Source: Bacteroides fluxus YIT 12057
Lineage (GTDB): Bacteria > Bacteroidota > Bacteroidia > Bacteroidales > Bacteroidaceae
Length of the DNA stretch: 64,000 nucleotides
Assembly: GCF_000195635.1 (NCBI RefSeq)
Contig: NZ_GL882692.1
Span: 1 to 64,000, forward strand
Direction of reading: 5' to 3'
Below are positions 26,267 to 35,008 of this stretch, one piece after another. Within the stretch, counting starts at the first letter, position 1. Each line of letters starts with the position of its first letter. A model generated the notes under the pieces. It did not search any database. It saw nothing but the letters and a program-made list of their open reading frames with translations, and was not told the DNA's origin. The translations under genes were made by a program, and so were the position numbers.

Positions 26267-26476
26267 TGGCCTATACTTTGTATAAGTGGTACTATGCAGG
26301 GGATAAGTATTGGATATTAAAGGAAAAGTTGTCTGATGTAGGGAGAAAAAGTCTGCGGTACTGGGTGAAAACTTGTTCTTTGCTATATGAAATCTCTGTT
26401 CGCAGTGCGCGAATACATATTCGCAGTGCTTGAATATGTATTCGCACGGTGCGAATAAGCGTTCGCAGGCTTTGAA
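26267..26476 (-). repeat. Degenerate 21-bp tandem array encoding heptads
   Basis: Read on the minus strand, ten successive 21-bp units encode heptads that begin with Phe or Thr. The first four are FKACERL, FAPCEYI, FKHCEYV and FAHCEQR; later units drift to FHIAKNK and TYPLHST but keep the period. The units contain TTCGCA and TGCGAA, so neighbours also form hairpins, the best being a 14-bp perfect stem at 26409-26422 and 26432-26445. The open frame (26192-26509, 105 aa) has no visible promoter or known domain. I treat it as a repeat array and not as a proven gene. Confidence 0.7.
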
Positions 26477-26541
26477 CGAATTATGGGACGGTTGCATGAG
26501 TAACTTCACGTATTGCCCCTGCCTTCAGGCATTGCTCCGGT

Positions 26542-26576
26542 TATCCGAAAATGTACAGAGTGTTCGTTTTCGGACA
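26542..26576 (+). promoter_or_regulatory. Two candidate activator sites upstream of a sigma-54 promoter
   Basis: TATCCGAAAATGTACA (26542-26557) and the reverse complement of 26561-26576, TGTCCGAAAACGAACA, agree at 13 of 16 positions. Their centres are 19 bp apart, about 99 and 80 bp before the predicted start. The second, TGTTCG-TTTT-CGGACA, is nearly palindromic. The location fits enhancer sites for a sigma-54 activator. The palindrome extends to a 10-bp stem before a T-rich run, so a terminator role is an alternative. Confidence 0.55.
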
Positions 26577-26621
26577 CTCTTTCTTTTACGCTTTCCGTTA
26601 ATTTTCAATGGATTATGATTT

Positions 26622-26636
26622 TGGCACAGATTTCGT
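26622..26636 (+). promoter_or_regulatory. Candidate sigma-54 promoter of the ABC export operon
   Basis: TGGCACAGATTTCGT matches the sigma-54 consensus TGGCAC-N5-TTGC at the complete -24 box and at two of four bases of the -12 box, with correct spacing. It lies 44 bp before the adaptor start. No TAnnTTTG element is seen there. Confidence 0.55.
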
Positions 26637-26680
26637 ATAAGAGACTGTATCATGTTCGTTAATAATTAAACTATAAAGAT

Positions 26681-27928
26681 ATGGATAGAGAAATTCCCAA
26701 AGAAGTCCGTAATAAGGAACGCAATAAGAAAATCATCCGTTATGGTGGCATGGGTGCGGCAGGTATCGTAGTTGTCAGTATGCTTATCTCGTTGATGCGT
26801 ACCGGCGTGAAAGAAAAAGACCTTGTTTTTTCAAAAGTGGACAACGGTACGATTGAGGTCAGCGTCAGCGCATCGGGGAAGGTGGTTCCCGCATTTGAGG
26901 AGATTATTAATTCGCCCATCAATACCCGTATCCTGGAAGTGTATAAAAAGGGGGGGGACAGTGTGGATATCGGTACTCCTATCTTGAAGCTGGACTTGCA
27001 GAGTGCAGAAACCGACTATAAAAAGCAACTGGATGAAGAACAGATGCGAAGTTATAAACTTAAACAGCTTCAGGTGAACAACCAGACCAAACTGAATGAC
27101 CTGCAGATGCAAATCAAAGTCTCCGCCATGAAACTGAACCGCATGAAGGTGGAACTCCGTAATGAGCAGTACCTCGACAGCCTCGGTTCGGGAACGACAG
27201 ACAAGGTGCGCCAGGCCGAACTCAGCTATAACGTAGCCCAGTTGGAGTATGAACAGTTGAAACAGCAGTATGCCAATGAAAAAGAGGTACTGGCTGCCGA
27301 GTATAAAGTGCAGGAACTGGAATTCAGTATCTTCAAGAAGAGCCTGGCCGAAACCAAGCGTACTTTGGATGATGCGCAGGTACGTTCACCCCGGAAGGCC
27401 ATCCTTACCTATATTAACAATCAGATCGGTGCACAGGTTCCTGAAGGCACACAGATTGCCGTAATATCCGATTTGAGCCATTTCAAGGTAGAAGGTGAGA
27501 TTGCCGATACCTACGGTGACCGTGTGGCTGCCGGCGGAAAGGCTATTGTGAAGATAGGCAGCGAGAAGCTGGAAGGTTCGGTAAGCAGTGTGACACCGTT
27601 GTCAAAGAATGGGGTGATTTCTTTCACCGTACAGTTGAATGAGGACAACAACCGCCGACTGCGTTCCGGTCTGAAAACCGACGTCTATGTGATGAATGCA
27701 GTGAAGGAAGACGTGATGCGCATAGCCAATGCTTCTTACTACGTGGGACGTGGGGAATATGAACTCTTTGTACGTAATTCGGACAAGGAGATCGTGAAGC
27801 GTAAAGTCCAGTTGGGCGACAGTAACTTTGAGTTCGTGGAGGTGATTGGTGGCTTGCAGCCGGGGGATGAAGTAGTGGTGAATGACATGAGCCAGTACAA
27901 GAACAAGAATAAACTGAAACTGAAATGA
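26681..27928 (+). CDS. Membrane-fusion (HlyD/MacA-type) periplasmic adaptor
   Basis: The protein has 415 aa. One N-terminal membrane anchor (GMGAAGIVVVSMLISLM, about 23-40) is followed by the barrel-sandwich half-motif VSVSASGKVVPAFEEIINS, a long coiled-coil hairpin (about 105-235), the second half-motif DAQVRSPRKAILTY, and beta-barrel plus membrane-proximal domains. It should link the FtsX-type permeases below to an outer-membrane factor. It is the first gene of the ABC export operon, under a candidate sigma-54 promoter, and is followed after 56 bp by the first permease. The exported substrate is unknown. Confidence 0.9.
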   Translation: MDREIPKEVRNKERNKKIIRYGGMGAAGIVVVSMLISLMRTGVKEKDLVFSKVDNGTIEVSVSASGKVVPAFEEIINSPINTRILEVYKKGGDSVDIGTPILKLDLQSAETDYKKQLDEEQMRSYKLKQLQVNNQTKLNDLQMQIKVSAMKLNRMKVELRNEQYLDSLGSGTTDKVRQAELSYNVAQLEYEQLKQQYANEKEVLAAEYKVQELEFSIFKKSLAETKRTLDDAQVRSPRKAILTYINNQIGAQVPEGTQIAVISDLSHFKVEGEIADTYGDRVAAGGKAIVKIGSEKLEGSVSSVTPLSKNGVISFTVQLNEDNNRRLRSGLKTDVYVMNAVKEDVMRIANASYYVGRGEYELFVRNSDKEIVKRKVQLGDSNFEFVEVIGGLQPGDEVVVNDMSQYKNKNKLKLK

Positions 27929-27984
27929 TAATCAAAACATGAGTTGATACCGTGAATTGGAATATGTAAAACCTGAAATGTAAT

Positions 27985-29283
27985 ATGATAAAACTCTATT
28001 TAAAGCAGGCATGGATGCTGATGAAGCAGAACAAGCTTTTTACCGGCATTTATGTGGTGGGCACCGGGCTTTCCATAGCTTTGGTGATGACAATGTTCAT
28101 CATCTTTTATGTGAAGTTTGCACCCATCTATCCGGAGTATAACCGGGACCGGACATTGGTGATGAAGAATATGAAACGTTACCCCAAGGGCAAGCCGGAC
28201 AACTGGAATTGTAACGGCGGCGTGGCCTACCAGGTGGTGAAGGATATGCTGCCGGGACTGCCCCATGTGGAGGCGGTGGGAGGAGGACTCTCCGATTTTA
28301 TGGGTGACAACAAAGTGACGCTCCCCAACAAGGAGTTGTTGCCCGTCAGTACTTATTATGCTGATGCGGGATTCTGGCGGGTGTTCACTTTCCGCTTCCT
28401 CGGCGGGAAACCTTTCACCAAGGCCGATGTGGAGGCATCCATGCCGGTGGCGGTGCTTTCCGAGGGACTGGCGAAGAGGCTCTTTGCCACGGCTGATGCC
28501 ACGGGCAGGCATTTCCTGTACAACGGCAAGGACTTCCGCGTGACGGGCGTGGTGGAAGACGTTTCCAACGCTACCCCCGAAACGGCAGGCGACCTCTGGG
28601 TACCCATTTTACATGCCCCGTGGATGACAGTGGAATCGAAGAGGGGACTGCTGGGCAATACTTACGCCTATATTTTGGTGGACGATGCCGCCAACAAAGA
28701 AACGGTACGCCGCGAAGTGCAGGACGTGATACGCAAGTACAACCTGCAGGACAAAGAGTACGACCACGACATCATGGGGCAGCCCGACAATTACATAACG
28801 AGCACCTTCCGGCAGGATGTGTCGAAAGTACCGGACATGACGGAAATTGCCAAGAGCTTCTGCTATATCTTGCTGGCGTTACTATTCATCCCCGCCTTGA
28901 ACCTCAGCGGCATGATTTCTTCGCGCATGCACCAGCGCCTCTGCGAAGTGGGCGTACGCAAGGCCTATGGTGCCACCCGCATGCAGCTGATGAACCAGGT
29001 ATTGTGCGAGAACCTGCTGCTCACGGTGATTGGAGGCATAGTAGGTTTGCTCATTTCTTATCTGATAGTGCTGACGGCAAGCGACTGGATATTGACATTG
29101 TTTGATAAACGCATCGCTGATCCGACGAAGAATATGACCTTGACGACAGAAATGCTTTTTAACCCTATAGTCTTCAGCATAGCCTTCGGACTGTGCGTGG
29201 TGCTCAATGTGATTTCTGCGTTAGTGCCTGCCGCCTCGGCGTTGCGCCACACGATTATCCGCTCGCTCAATACCAACCGATAA
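27985..29283 (+). CDS. MacB/FtsX-type ABC permease, copy 1a
   Basis: The protein has 432 aa. It has an N-terminal helix (IYVVGTGLSIALVMTMFIIF), a periplasmic MacB-PCD-like domain of about 230 residues, and three C-terminal helices with the FtsX core motif SSRMHQRLCEVGVRKAYGATR. It should use the LolD-type ATPase encoded two genes downstream. It resembles the gene at 32349, sharing the start MIK-Y--QAW and the segment DVFWRVF/DAGFWRVF, so the operon contains a duplicated permease pair. It probably exports or extracts a lipid-linked or peptide substrate with the adaptor. Confidence 0.9.
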   Translation: MIKLYLKQAWMLMKQNKLFTGIYVVGTGLSIALVMTMFIIFYVKFAPIYPEYNRDRTLVMKNMKRYPKGKPDNWNCNGGVAYQVVKDMLPGLPHVEAVGGGLSDFMGDNKVTLPNKELLPVSTYYADAGFWRVFTFRFLGGKPFTKADVEASMPVAVLSEGLAKRLFATADATGRHFLYNGKDFRVTGVVEDVSNATPETAGDLWVPILHAPWMTVESKRGLLGNTYAYILVDDAANKETVRREVQDVIRKYNLQDKEYDHDIMGQPDNYITSTFRQDVSKVPDMTEIAKSFCYILLALLFIPALNLSGMISSRMHQRLCEVGVRKAYGATRMQLMNQVLCENLLLTVIGGIVGLLISYLIVLTASDWILTLFDKRIADPTKNMTLTTEMLFNPIVFSIAFGLCVVLNVISALVPAASALRHTIIRSLNTNR

Positions 29284-29304
29284 AACAAGAAGGAGGACAA
29301 AGAT

Positions 29305-30618
29305 ATGCTGAAAATGATATTTAATCAATTATGGAACCAGCGTCGGCAGAATGGCTGGATATTCATGGAACTCTTGGTCGTCAGTTTCTTCTTGTGGACG
29401 GTCATCGACCCTATCTACGTGCTGACCGCCAACCGCCATATAGACAGCGGTTACCGTCCCGAAGGGCTTTACGTGGTGCAGATGGGGGCCTACAACGAGA
29501 GCAATGCCCTATATAATAAGGAACAGGACAATGATTCGCTGTCCAAGGCAGCCTATTGGCGCATCGTCCGCCTCTTGAGGCAGCAACCCGAGGTAAAGTC
29601 CTATTCCATATCCTACACATGGGCCTTTCCCAACAGCCGTTCATGGAGCGGCACGCAGATATATGCCGACACTGCATCCATCAGTAGGGAAGACGGCTAT
29701 GTACATGCCCAGCGTTATGATTTCGCTGCCGTGGAAGGCAGTAACCTTTTCGCTGCTTACGGCATGACGGATGTCCGCACGGGTGGGGAACTGAAGCTGC
29801 CCGAGGACGTGCGTCACCGGGCTTTCATCTCCGAACGTCTGGCACGCCGCCTGTTTGGCACCATTGACGTGGTGGGACGGAAGGTGTATCAGTACAATAA
29901 GGAGGATGTGGAAGTGGCGGGTGTGTTCCGTGACTACAAGCATCGCGATTACGAGCAGCCTTATCCGTTGATAGTCTATATGGATACGGATATTTACGGC
30001 AGCAAATACATGGCTTGGGATTATGGCCTCATCATCCGTCTGAAGGACGGTGTGGATGCCGATGCTTTTGAACGTCGGTTCAAGAAGGAAGTGGGACCGA
30101 TGCTCTCCATCGGCAACTTCTACTTCGACAAACTGCAGACCTTCAGTGAACTGAGCGACACGTATGCCGCCCAAAGCGGAATGACCAACAAACTCCGCCT
30201 GCAATATGCCTTGGCGAGTTTCGCTGTCCTCTGCATCTTCTTGGGGATGGTGGGCACGTTCTGGATTCGCTGCAACGCCCGCCGCCAGGAGATAGGCCTG
30301 ATGGCAAGCATGGGAGCGGGCCGGAAGACTATCTGCCGCCAGTTCCTGGTGGAAGCCTGGATGCTGGTCACGGTGGCATTTGCGGTGATGCTTCCTCTGC
30401 TGCTGCATCATGCCTGGGTGAACGGTGTGTATGTCATGGAAATGAAAGATTACTTTGTACCCAATCCCGACTATTGGCAGAACCGCTTCGGCATGCACTT
30501 CTTGTTGGTGACTGTGCTGAGTTACTCGTTGCTGCTCGTAGTGGCGTTAATCGGTACCTACATTCCCGCCTACCGGGCCGCCCGTACGCTTCCCGCCGAG
30601 GCGTTGCGAGACGAATAG
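29305..30618 (+). CDS. MacB/FtsX-type ABC permease, copy 1b
   Basis: The protein has 437 aa. The N-terminal helix (WIFMELLVVSFFLWTVIDPIYVL) matches that of the gene at 33668 (ALELLVVSVVMWYIVDDIY), showing that the two are paralogues. The C-terminal part has the FtsX motif RCNARRQEIGLMASMGAGRKTI and ends YIPAYRAARTLPAEALRDE, a typical permease end. It probably forms a heterodimer with copy 1a, which is 21 bp upstream. The ATPase gene follows after 109 bp. Confidence 0.9.
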   Translation: MLKMIFNQLWNQRRQNGWIFMELLVVSFFLWTVIDPIYVLTANRHIDSGYRPEGLYVVQMGAYNESNALYNKEQDNDSLSKAAYWRIVRLLRQQPEVKSYSISYTWAFPNSRSWSGTQIYADTASISREDGYVHAQRYDFAAVEGSNLFAAYGMTDVRTGGELKLPEDVRHRAFISERLARRLFGTIDVVGRKVYQYNKEDVEVAGVFRDYKHRDYEQPYPLIVYMDTDIYGSKYMAWDYGLIIRLKDGVDADAFERRFKKEVGPMLSIGNFYFDKLQTFSELSDTYAAQSGMTNKLRLQYALASFAVLCIFLGMVGTFWIRCNARRQEIGLMASMGAGRKTICRQFLVEAWMLVTVAFAVMLPLLLHHAWVNGVYVMEMKDYFVPNPDYWQNRFGMHFLLVTVLSYSLLLVVALIGTYIPAYRAARTLPAEALRDE

Positions 30619-30727
30619 CGGGGAAGTACTGCCTAATGCCTTTTGGCAGGGTACTTGTTTTTTCTAAATATGTATTTGTGCAAAAAGTAAAACAGAACAG
30701 AATAATAACAATTAAATACTTACCATT

Positions 30728-31393
30728 ATGATTAAGTTAACTGGCATCAACAAGATTTATCGTACAAACGAGATTGAAACCGTGGCATTGGAAAACGTAA
30801 ACCTCGAAGTGAACAAGGGAGAATTCCTCAGTATCATGGGACCTTCCGGTTGCGGGAAATCTACGTTGCTGAACATTATGGGTCTGCTGGATGCACCTAC
30901 CAGCGGCACCATCGAAATAGCCGGTACGAAAGTGGACGGCATGAAGGACAAGGAGCTGGCTGCTTTCCGTAACCGGAAGCTGGGCTTTGTGTTCCAGTCT
31001 TTCCATCTGATCAATTCTCTGAATGTGCTGGATAATGTGGAGCTGCCTTTACTGTATAGGAAGGTGTCTGCCAAGGAACGCCGTCATCTGGCGGAAGAGG
31101 TTTTGAAGAAGGTCGATCTGAGCCATCGTATGCGCCACATGCCTACACAGCTATCCGGCGGTCAGTGTCAGCGTGTAGCTGTTGCCCGTGCCATCATCGG
31201 CAATCCTGAGATAATTCTCGCCGATGAGCCTACCGGTAACCTGGACTCCAAGATGGGTGCCGAAGTCATGGAACTGTTGCACCAACTGAACAAGGAAGAC
31301 GGACGTACCATCGTGATGGTAACCCACAATGAAGAGCAGGCCAAACAGACTTCACGTACCATCCGCTTCTTCGACGGACGTCAGGTGGAATAA
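30728..31393 (+). CDS. LolD/MacB-type ABC transporter ATPase
   Basis: The protein has 221 aa and is a full ABC ATPase: Walker A GPSGCGKST (about residues 38-46), Q-loop VFQSFHLI, signature LSGGQCQRVAVARA, Walker B IILADEPTGNLDSK and H-loop VTHNEE. It is the only ATPase in the operon and should power all FtsX-type permeases around it. It is the type that drives mechanotransmission systems such as LolCDE and MacAB. Confidence 0.95.
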   Translation: MIKLTGINKIYRTNEIETVALENVNLEVNKGEFLSIMGPSGCGKSTLLNIMGLLDAPTSGTIEIAGTKVDGMKDKELAAFRNRKLGFVFQSFHLINSLNVLDNVELPLLYRKVSAKERRHLAEEVLKKVDLSHRMRHMPTQLSGGQCQRVAVARAIIGNPEIILADEPTGNLDSKMGAEVMELLHQLNKEDGRTIVMVTHNEEQAKQTSRTIRFFDGRQVE

Positions 31394-31434
31394 TCACTGC
31401 TTAGTAGCTGTCAACTATTAATTATCAACTATCA

Positions 31435-31681
31435 ATGAATGAAATGCGAATCATAAGACAGACTTTTGCCATTTTGAAGCAGAATCCATTGCTAAGTACG
31501 ATTTCCATATTGGGTACGGCCTTTGCCATCACCATGATTATGGTTGTGGAGCATGGTACGCTTTCTGGCTGGCTCGCTGGGGGCTTGGCTGCTGATAGCG
31601 CTGATGGTAGTGGTGGGAATATGGTTTCCGGCATGGCAGGCTATGAAGATTGAGCCGGCAGAAGCGTTGCATGAAGAGTAG
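31435..31681 (+). pseudogene. Deletion-fused remnant of two FtsX-type permease genes
   Basis: The frame from 31435 encodes the N-terminus of a permease (RIIRQTFAILKQNPLLSTISILGTAFAIT), close to the start of the gene at 32349. It then breaks at about 31550. From there, another frame encodes the last 42 residues of a permease, GIWFPAWQAMKIEPAEALHEE, closest to the end of the gene at 33668 (PARKAMRVQPAEALHDE). So a deletion joined the start of a copy-a gene to the end of a copy-b gene, with a frameshift. The short in-frame product (72 aa) is unlikely to function. Confidence 0.88.
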
Positions 31682-31723
31682 GATGAAAGATAATAAAGAA
31701 TTAACGATAAAAAGAGAAGAAAA

Positions 31724-32347
31724 ATGAAAACTAATATAGTAGGTGTTATTATTGCATTGGTATTGGCATTCGTAGGTATGCTGAACGTTTGTGCACAAGA
31801 TGTAAAAGTGAGTGAAGTGCGTAAAGTGGATGCCTTTTCGTCCATTGAGGTAACCTCTGTGGGAACCATTCATTTTACACAGAGCGACACTTATTCTTTC
31901 AAGATTGAAGGTAAGGAAAAGTACGTGAAGAATACGGAAACCACCGTCAAGGACGGCCGTTTGCTGATAGGCTTCAAGGATAAGAAAAACAAGCGTATGA
32001 GAAATCAGAAAGATGGCGTGGTCATTTGGATTTCGGCTCCCGATCTGAAGAAGGTGGAGTTTACCGGTGTAGGGGAATTCAAATGTGAGAAACCTTTGAA
32101 ACTGGATGAAGTGTCATTTGAGGTAAAAGGAGTGGGTGAAGTGCATGTTTCCGATTTGACGTGTAACGAGTTGAAAGTTGCTTTGCGCGGAGTAGGTAGC
32201 GCCGATATTCATGTAGCCTGTGATTATTTGTCTGCCAAAATGAGCGGTGTGGGTGATGTCACTTTGAGCGGAACTGCCGGTCATGCCGACATTTCTAAAG
32301 GAGGCATAGGCGGGGTAAATACGGATAATTTGAAAATAGGTCGTTGA
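31724..32347 (+). CDS. DUF2807 (GIN-domain) exported protein
   Basis: The protein has 207 aa. A signal peptide (VGVIIALVLAFVGMLNVCAQ) is followed by the head-GIN/DUF2807 repeat pattern: FSSIEVTSVGTIHFTQSD, LKKVEFTGVGEFKCEKPL, FEVKGVGEVHVSDL and ALRGVGSADIHVACD. This predicts a beta-helix-like fold. Bacteroidetes have many such proteins in the periplasm or on the surface, mostly of unknown function. It lies inside the ABC operon, 1 bp before the next permease, so its product may be a partner or a cargo-handling factor; this is inference. Confidence 0.85.
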   Translation: MKTNIVGVIIALVLAFVGMLNVCAQDVKVSEVRKVDAFSSIEVTSVGTIHFTQSDTYSFKIEGKEKYVKNTETTVKDGRLLIGFKDKKNKRMRNQKDGVVIWISAPDLKKVEFTGVGEFKCEKPLKLDEVSFEVKGVGEVHVSDLTCNELKVALRGVGSADIHVACDYLSAKMSGVGDVTLSGTAGHADISKGGIGGVNTDNLKIGR

Positions 32348-32348
32348 T

Positions 32349-33641
32349 ATGATAAAACAATATTTTACGCAAGCTTGGGCGCAACTCCGCCAGCAGCCGT
32401 TGATAAGCACTGTCAGTATTGCGGGTACGGCGCTTGCTATCTTCCTCATTATGCTGGTGGTGATGATACAACAGGTGCAGGTAGTTCCGTTTGCTCCGGA
32501 AAGTAACCGTGACCGTTTTCTGCACGTCAAATGGATGAGTATCTCCAATAAAGACTGGGGAGACGGGACAAGCAACGGGCCGATGAGTGTCCGTACGGCG
32601 CGGGAGTGCTTCCAGTCCTTGAAAACTCCCGAAGCTGTTTCCATCTATGCTTGTCAGACGGAATCTACGCCGGTCAGTCTGCCGGGACAACCGTCAACCG
32701 GAGTGGATATGTTGCAGACGGATGATGTGTTTTGGCGGGTGTTCGATTTTTCGTTTACTGCGGGCAAACCGTACGACAAGGCGACATTTGATGCCGGTAT
32801 ACCGGTAGCCGTCGTTACGGAGAGTGTATCGCGTCATCTTTTCGGGACTACAGAGTCCGTAGGTCGTGAGTTTTTGCTGAACCACGCCCCTTACCGGGTG
32901 TGCGGTGTGGTGAAGGATGTTTCTACCTTGGCCACTACAGCCTACGGACAGGTATGGATACCTTTTACCTCTACCGATTTTGAGAATGACGTGTGGAGTG
33001 ACCACATGGGAATGGCAAGCTGTATCATTCTGGCACGCGACCGCAGTGATTTTCCTGCCATTCGTGAGGAAGCCGAGCGCCGTAAACTGGAATACAACAC
33101 TCTTATCGGCGAGCGGGGCTATAAGCTGATTTACCGTAACCGCCCGTACGACCAGGAAAAGAATGCACTGGTGGAAGGTGCCAATGTGGAGCCGGATGTG
33201 GATGCGGCGCGCCGTCAACGACTCGTCATCTTTGTCATCCTGCTCATTGTTCCGGCTATCAACTTGAGCAGTATGACACAGAGCCGCCTGCGTCAGCGTG
33301 TCACTGAGGTGGGGGTGAGAAGGGCTTTCGGTAGTACGCGTATGGAAATTATGGGACAGATTGTGGCCGAGAACATGGTCGTGACATTCTTTGCCGGTGT
33401 GTTGGGACTATTGTTGAGCGTGACCTTTGCTTATTTGGGTGAATCCATGCTTTTTGCCGAAGGATTCAGCAAGGCTGTGAATGCGCCGCTTATCGATGCT
33501 TCCATTCTGCTGCATGCCTCCACTTTCGGATGGGCTTTGCTTTTCTGTTTTATCTTGAATCTGCTGAGTAGCGGGATTCCTGCATGGAAAGCCTCAAGAG
33601 TGGGAATCGTGAATGCATTGGGAGGAAAACTTCAGAAATAG
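32349..33641 (+). CDS. MacB/FtsX-type ABC permease, copy 2a
   Basis: The protein has 430 aa. An N-terminal helix (STVSIAGTALAIFLIMLVVMI) leads to a periplasmic domain and a C-terminal FtsX core with SQSRLRQRVTEVGVRRAFGSTR. It is paralogous to copy 1a at 27985. It starts 1 bp after the DUF2807 stop, so translation is probably coupled. It should pair with copy 2b and use the ATPase encoded at 30728. Confidence 0.9.
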   Translation: MIKQYFTQAWAQLRQQPLISTVSIAGTALAIFLIMLVVMIQQVQVVPFAPESNRDRFLHVKWMSISNKDWGDGTSNGPMSVRTARECFQSLKTPEAVSIYACQTESTPVSLPGQPSTGVDMLQTDDVFWRVFDFSFTAGKPYDKATFDAGIPVAVVTESVSRHLFGTTESVGREFLLNHAPYRVCGVVKDVSTLATTAYGQVWIPFTSTDFENDVWSDHMGMASCIILARDRSDFPAIREEAERRKLEYNTLIGERGYKLIYRNRPYDQEKNALVEGANVEPDVDAARRQRLVIFVILLIVPAINLSSMTQSRLRQRVTEVGVRRAFGSTRMEIMGQIVAENMVVTFFAGVLGLLLSVTFAYLGESMLFAEGFSKAVNAPLIDASILLHASTFGWALLFCFILNLLSSGIPAWKASRVGIVNALGGKLQK

Positions 33642-33667
33642 GGTGTTAATATGTTGAAATAAATAAG

Positions 33668-34915
33668 ATGACAAAGAAACTTTTTACACAGATAAAGAAC
33701 GAGTGGCGGAGCAATACATGGCTGGCACTGGAATTGTTGGTCGTAAGCGTGGTGATGTGGTATATTGTGGACGACATCTATACACAGACCGCCACTGCCA
33801 TGGAACCGAGGGGTTTTGATATTGAACATTGCTACCTTATTAATATGGGGCAGCTAACGGACAAAAGCCCTGACTATATACCCGGCCAGTCTGCCGAAGA
33901 CCGGCAGAAGGACGTGCAGGAAATGCTGGACCGCCTGAAGCATCGTCCGGATGTGGAGGCTGTAAGCCTTTCACAGAATTCCTATCCTTACAACGGAAGC
34001 AACAGTTCGGCAGAGGTACGGTATGACACATTGCAGGCACCGAACTGGACCATAAGAAGCCTTGTAACACCGGACTTTGTGCGGGTATTCCGTTACCGGG
34101 GCACGCGTGGTGAGACTCCCGAACAGTTGGCTGCAATGTTGGAGAAGGATGACCAGTTCCTTGCTTCGGACAACCTTTTCAGAAAGTATGACGTTCCCCT
34201 GACTTCATTGGTGGGGAAGCGGTTTTATCTGTTCGGTGACACAACCAGCACTGTGAGGTTGGCTGCCGCCATACAGAATGTGCGTTACAGTGACTATCAA
34301 CAGGCACGTTCTTCTTACCGCATGCTCTATAAAATGCCGTCCGCATGGATGGATTATAGCAAGGAATGGTGTGTCCGCGTGCGTCCAGACCAGGACAAGG
34401 GCTTTATCGAGCGCCTGAAAGCTGACAGTGAAAAGCTCTATCGTGTGGGTAATATTTTCATTGCCGAGGTTCGTTCGTTTGCCGATATACGTGATGATTT
34501 TCAGAGTGGTTGGGTGACAGGGCTGCGCAGCTATATGGTAGGTATGGGATTCTTGTTGCTGAATATCTTTCTCGGATTGTTGGGCACGTTCTGGTTCCGC
34601 ACGCAACAGCGCCGGGCCGAAATAGCGTTGCATAAGGCACACGGTGCTACGGACCGTATCATTTTCAGACGCTTGCTTTGTGAGGGCTGGCTGTTGCTGC
34701 TGATAGTCACTCCTATAGCACTCGTCATTGATTACAATCTGGCTCATTTGGAATTGAACTCTTGGCGCAACGGTACTACCTTGGAAGGGGACAGATTATT
34801 GATTTGTGCCGCTATCACTTTCTTGCTTATCGCATTGATGATTGCCGTCGGTATTGGCATTCCGGCACGTAAAGCGATGAGGGTGCAGCCTGCCGAAGCG
34901 TTGCATGATGAATAA
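33668..34915 (+). CDS. MacB/FtsX-type ABC permease, copy 2b
   Basis: The protein has 415 aa. The N-terminal helix lies at about 19-36, a periplasmic domain of about 240 residues follows, and the FtsX core includes RTQQRRAEIALHKAHGATDRI. The end GIPARKAMRVQPAEALHDE matches the C-terminal part of the fused remnant at 31551-31681. It is the last gene of the ABC export operon. A promoter and sensor kinase gene follow on the same strand. Confidence 0.9.
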   Translation: MTKKLFTQIKNEWRSNTWLALELLVVSVVMWYIVDDIYTQTATAMEPRGFDIEHCYLINMGQLTDKSPDYIPGQSAEDRQKDVQEMLDRLKHRPDVEAVSLSQNSYPYNGSNSSAEVRYDTLQAPNWTIRSLVTPDFVRVFRYRGTRGETPEQLAAMLEKDDQFLASDNLFRKYDVPLTSLVGKRFYLFGDTTSTVRLAAAIQNVRYSDYQQARSSYRMLYKMPSAWMDYSKEWCVRVRPDQDKGFIERLKADSEKLYRVGNIFIAEVRSFADIRDDFQSGWVTGLRSYMVGMGFLLLNIFLGLLGTFWFRTQQRRAEIALHKAHGATDRIIFRRLLCEGWLLLLIVTPIALVIDYNLAHLELNSWRNGTTLEGDRLLICAAITFLLIALMIAVGIGIPARKAMRVQPAEALHDE

Positions 34916-34955
34916 GTTTTTTTGAATATTCTGTGCATTTTCGCAAGAATACTTG

Positions 34956-34963
34956 TATATTTG
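34956..34963 (+). promoter_or_regulatory. Promoter -7 element for the sensor kinase gene
   Basis: TATATTTG matches TAnnTTTG and lies 45 bp before the ATG at 35009. It supports that ATG over the start at 34922, which is upstream of the promoter. Confidence 0.5.
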
Positions 34964-35008
34964 CTAACTCTTAAGATTCTTGCACATAATATCCAAAAGT
35001 TTAATATT

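Noticed and set aside
26192-26509. The heptad-repeat frame as an ordinary protein gene
   Set aside because: There is no promoter, the repeats decay gradually, and no domain is seen. It is listed as a repeat array instead.
34922-35008. N-terminal extension of the sensor kinase to 34922
   Set aside because: That start lies upstream of the TAnnTTTG element at 34956, and the normal signal peptide begins at 35009.
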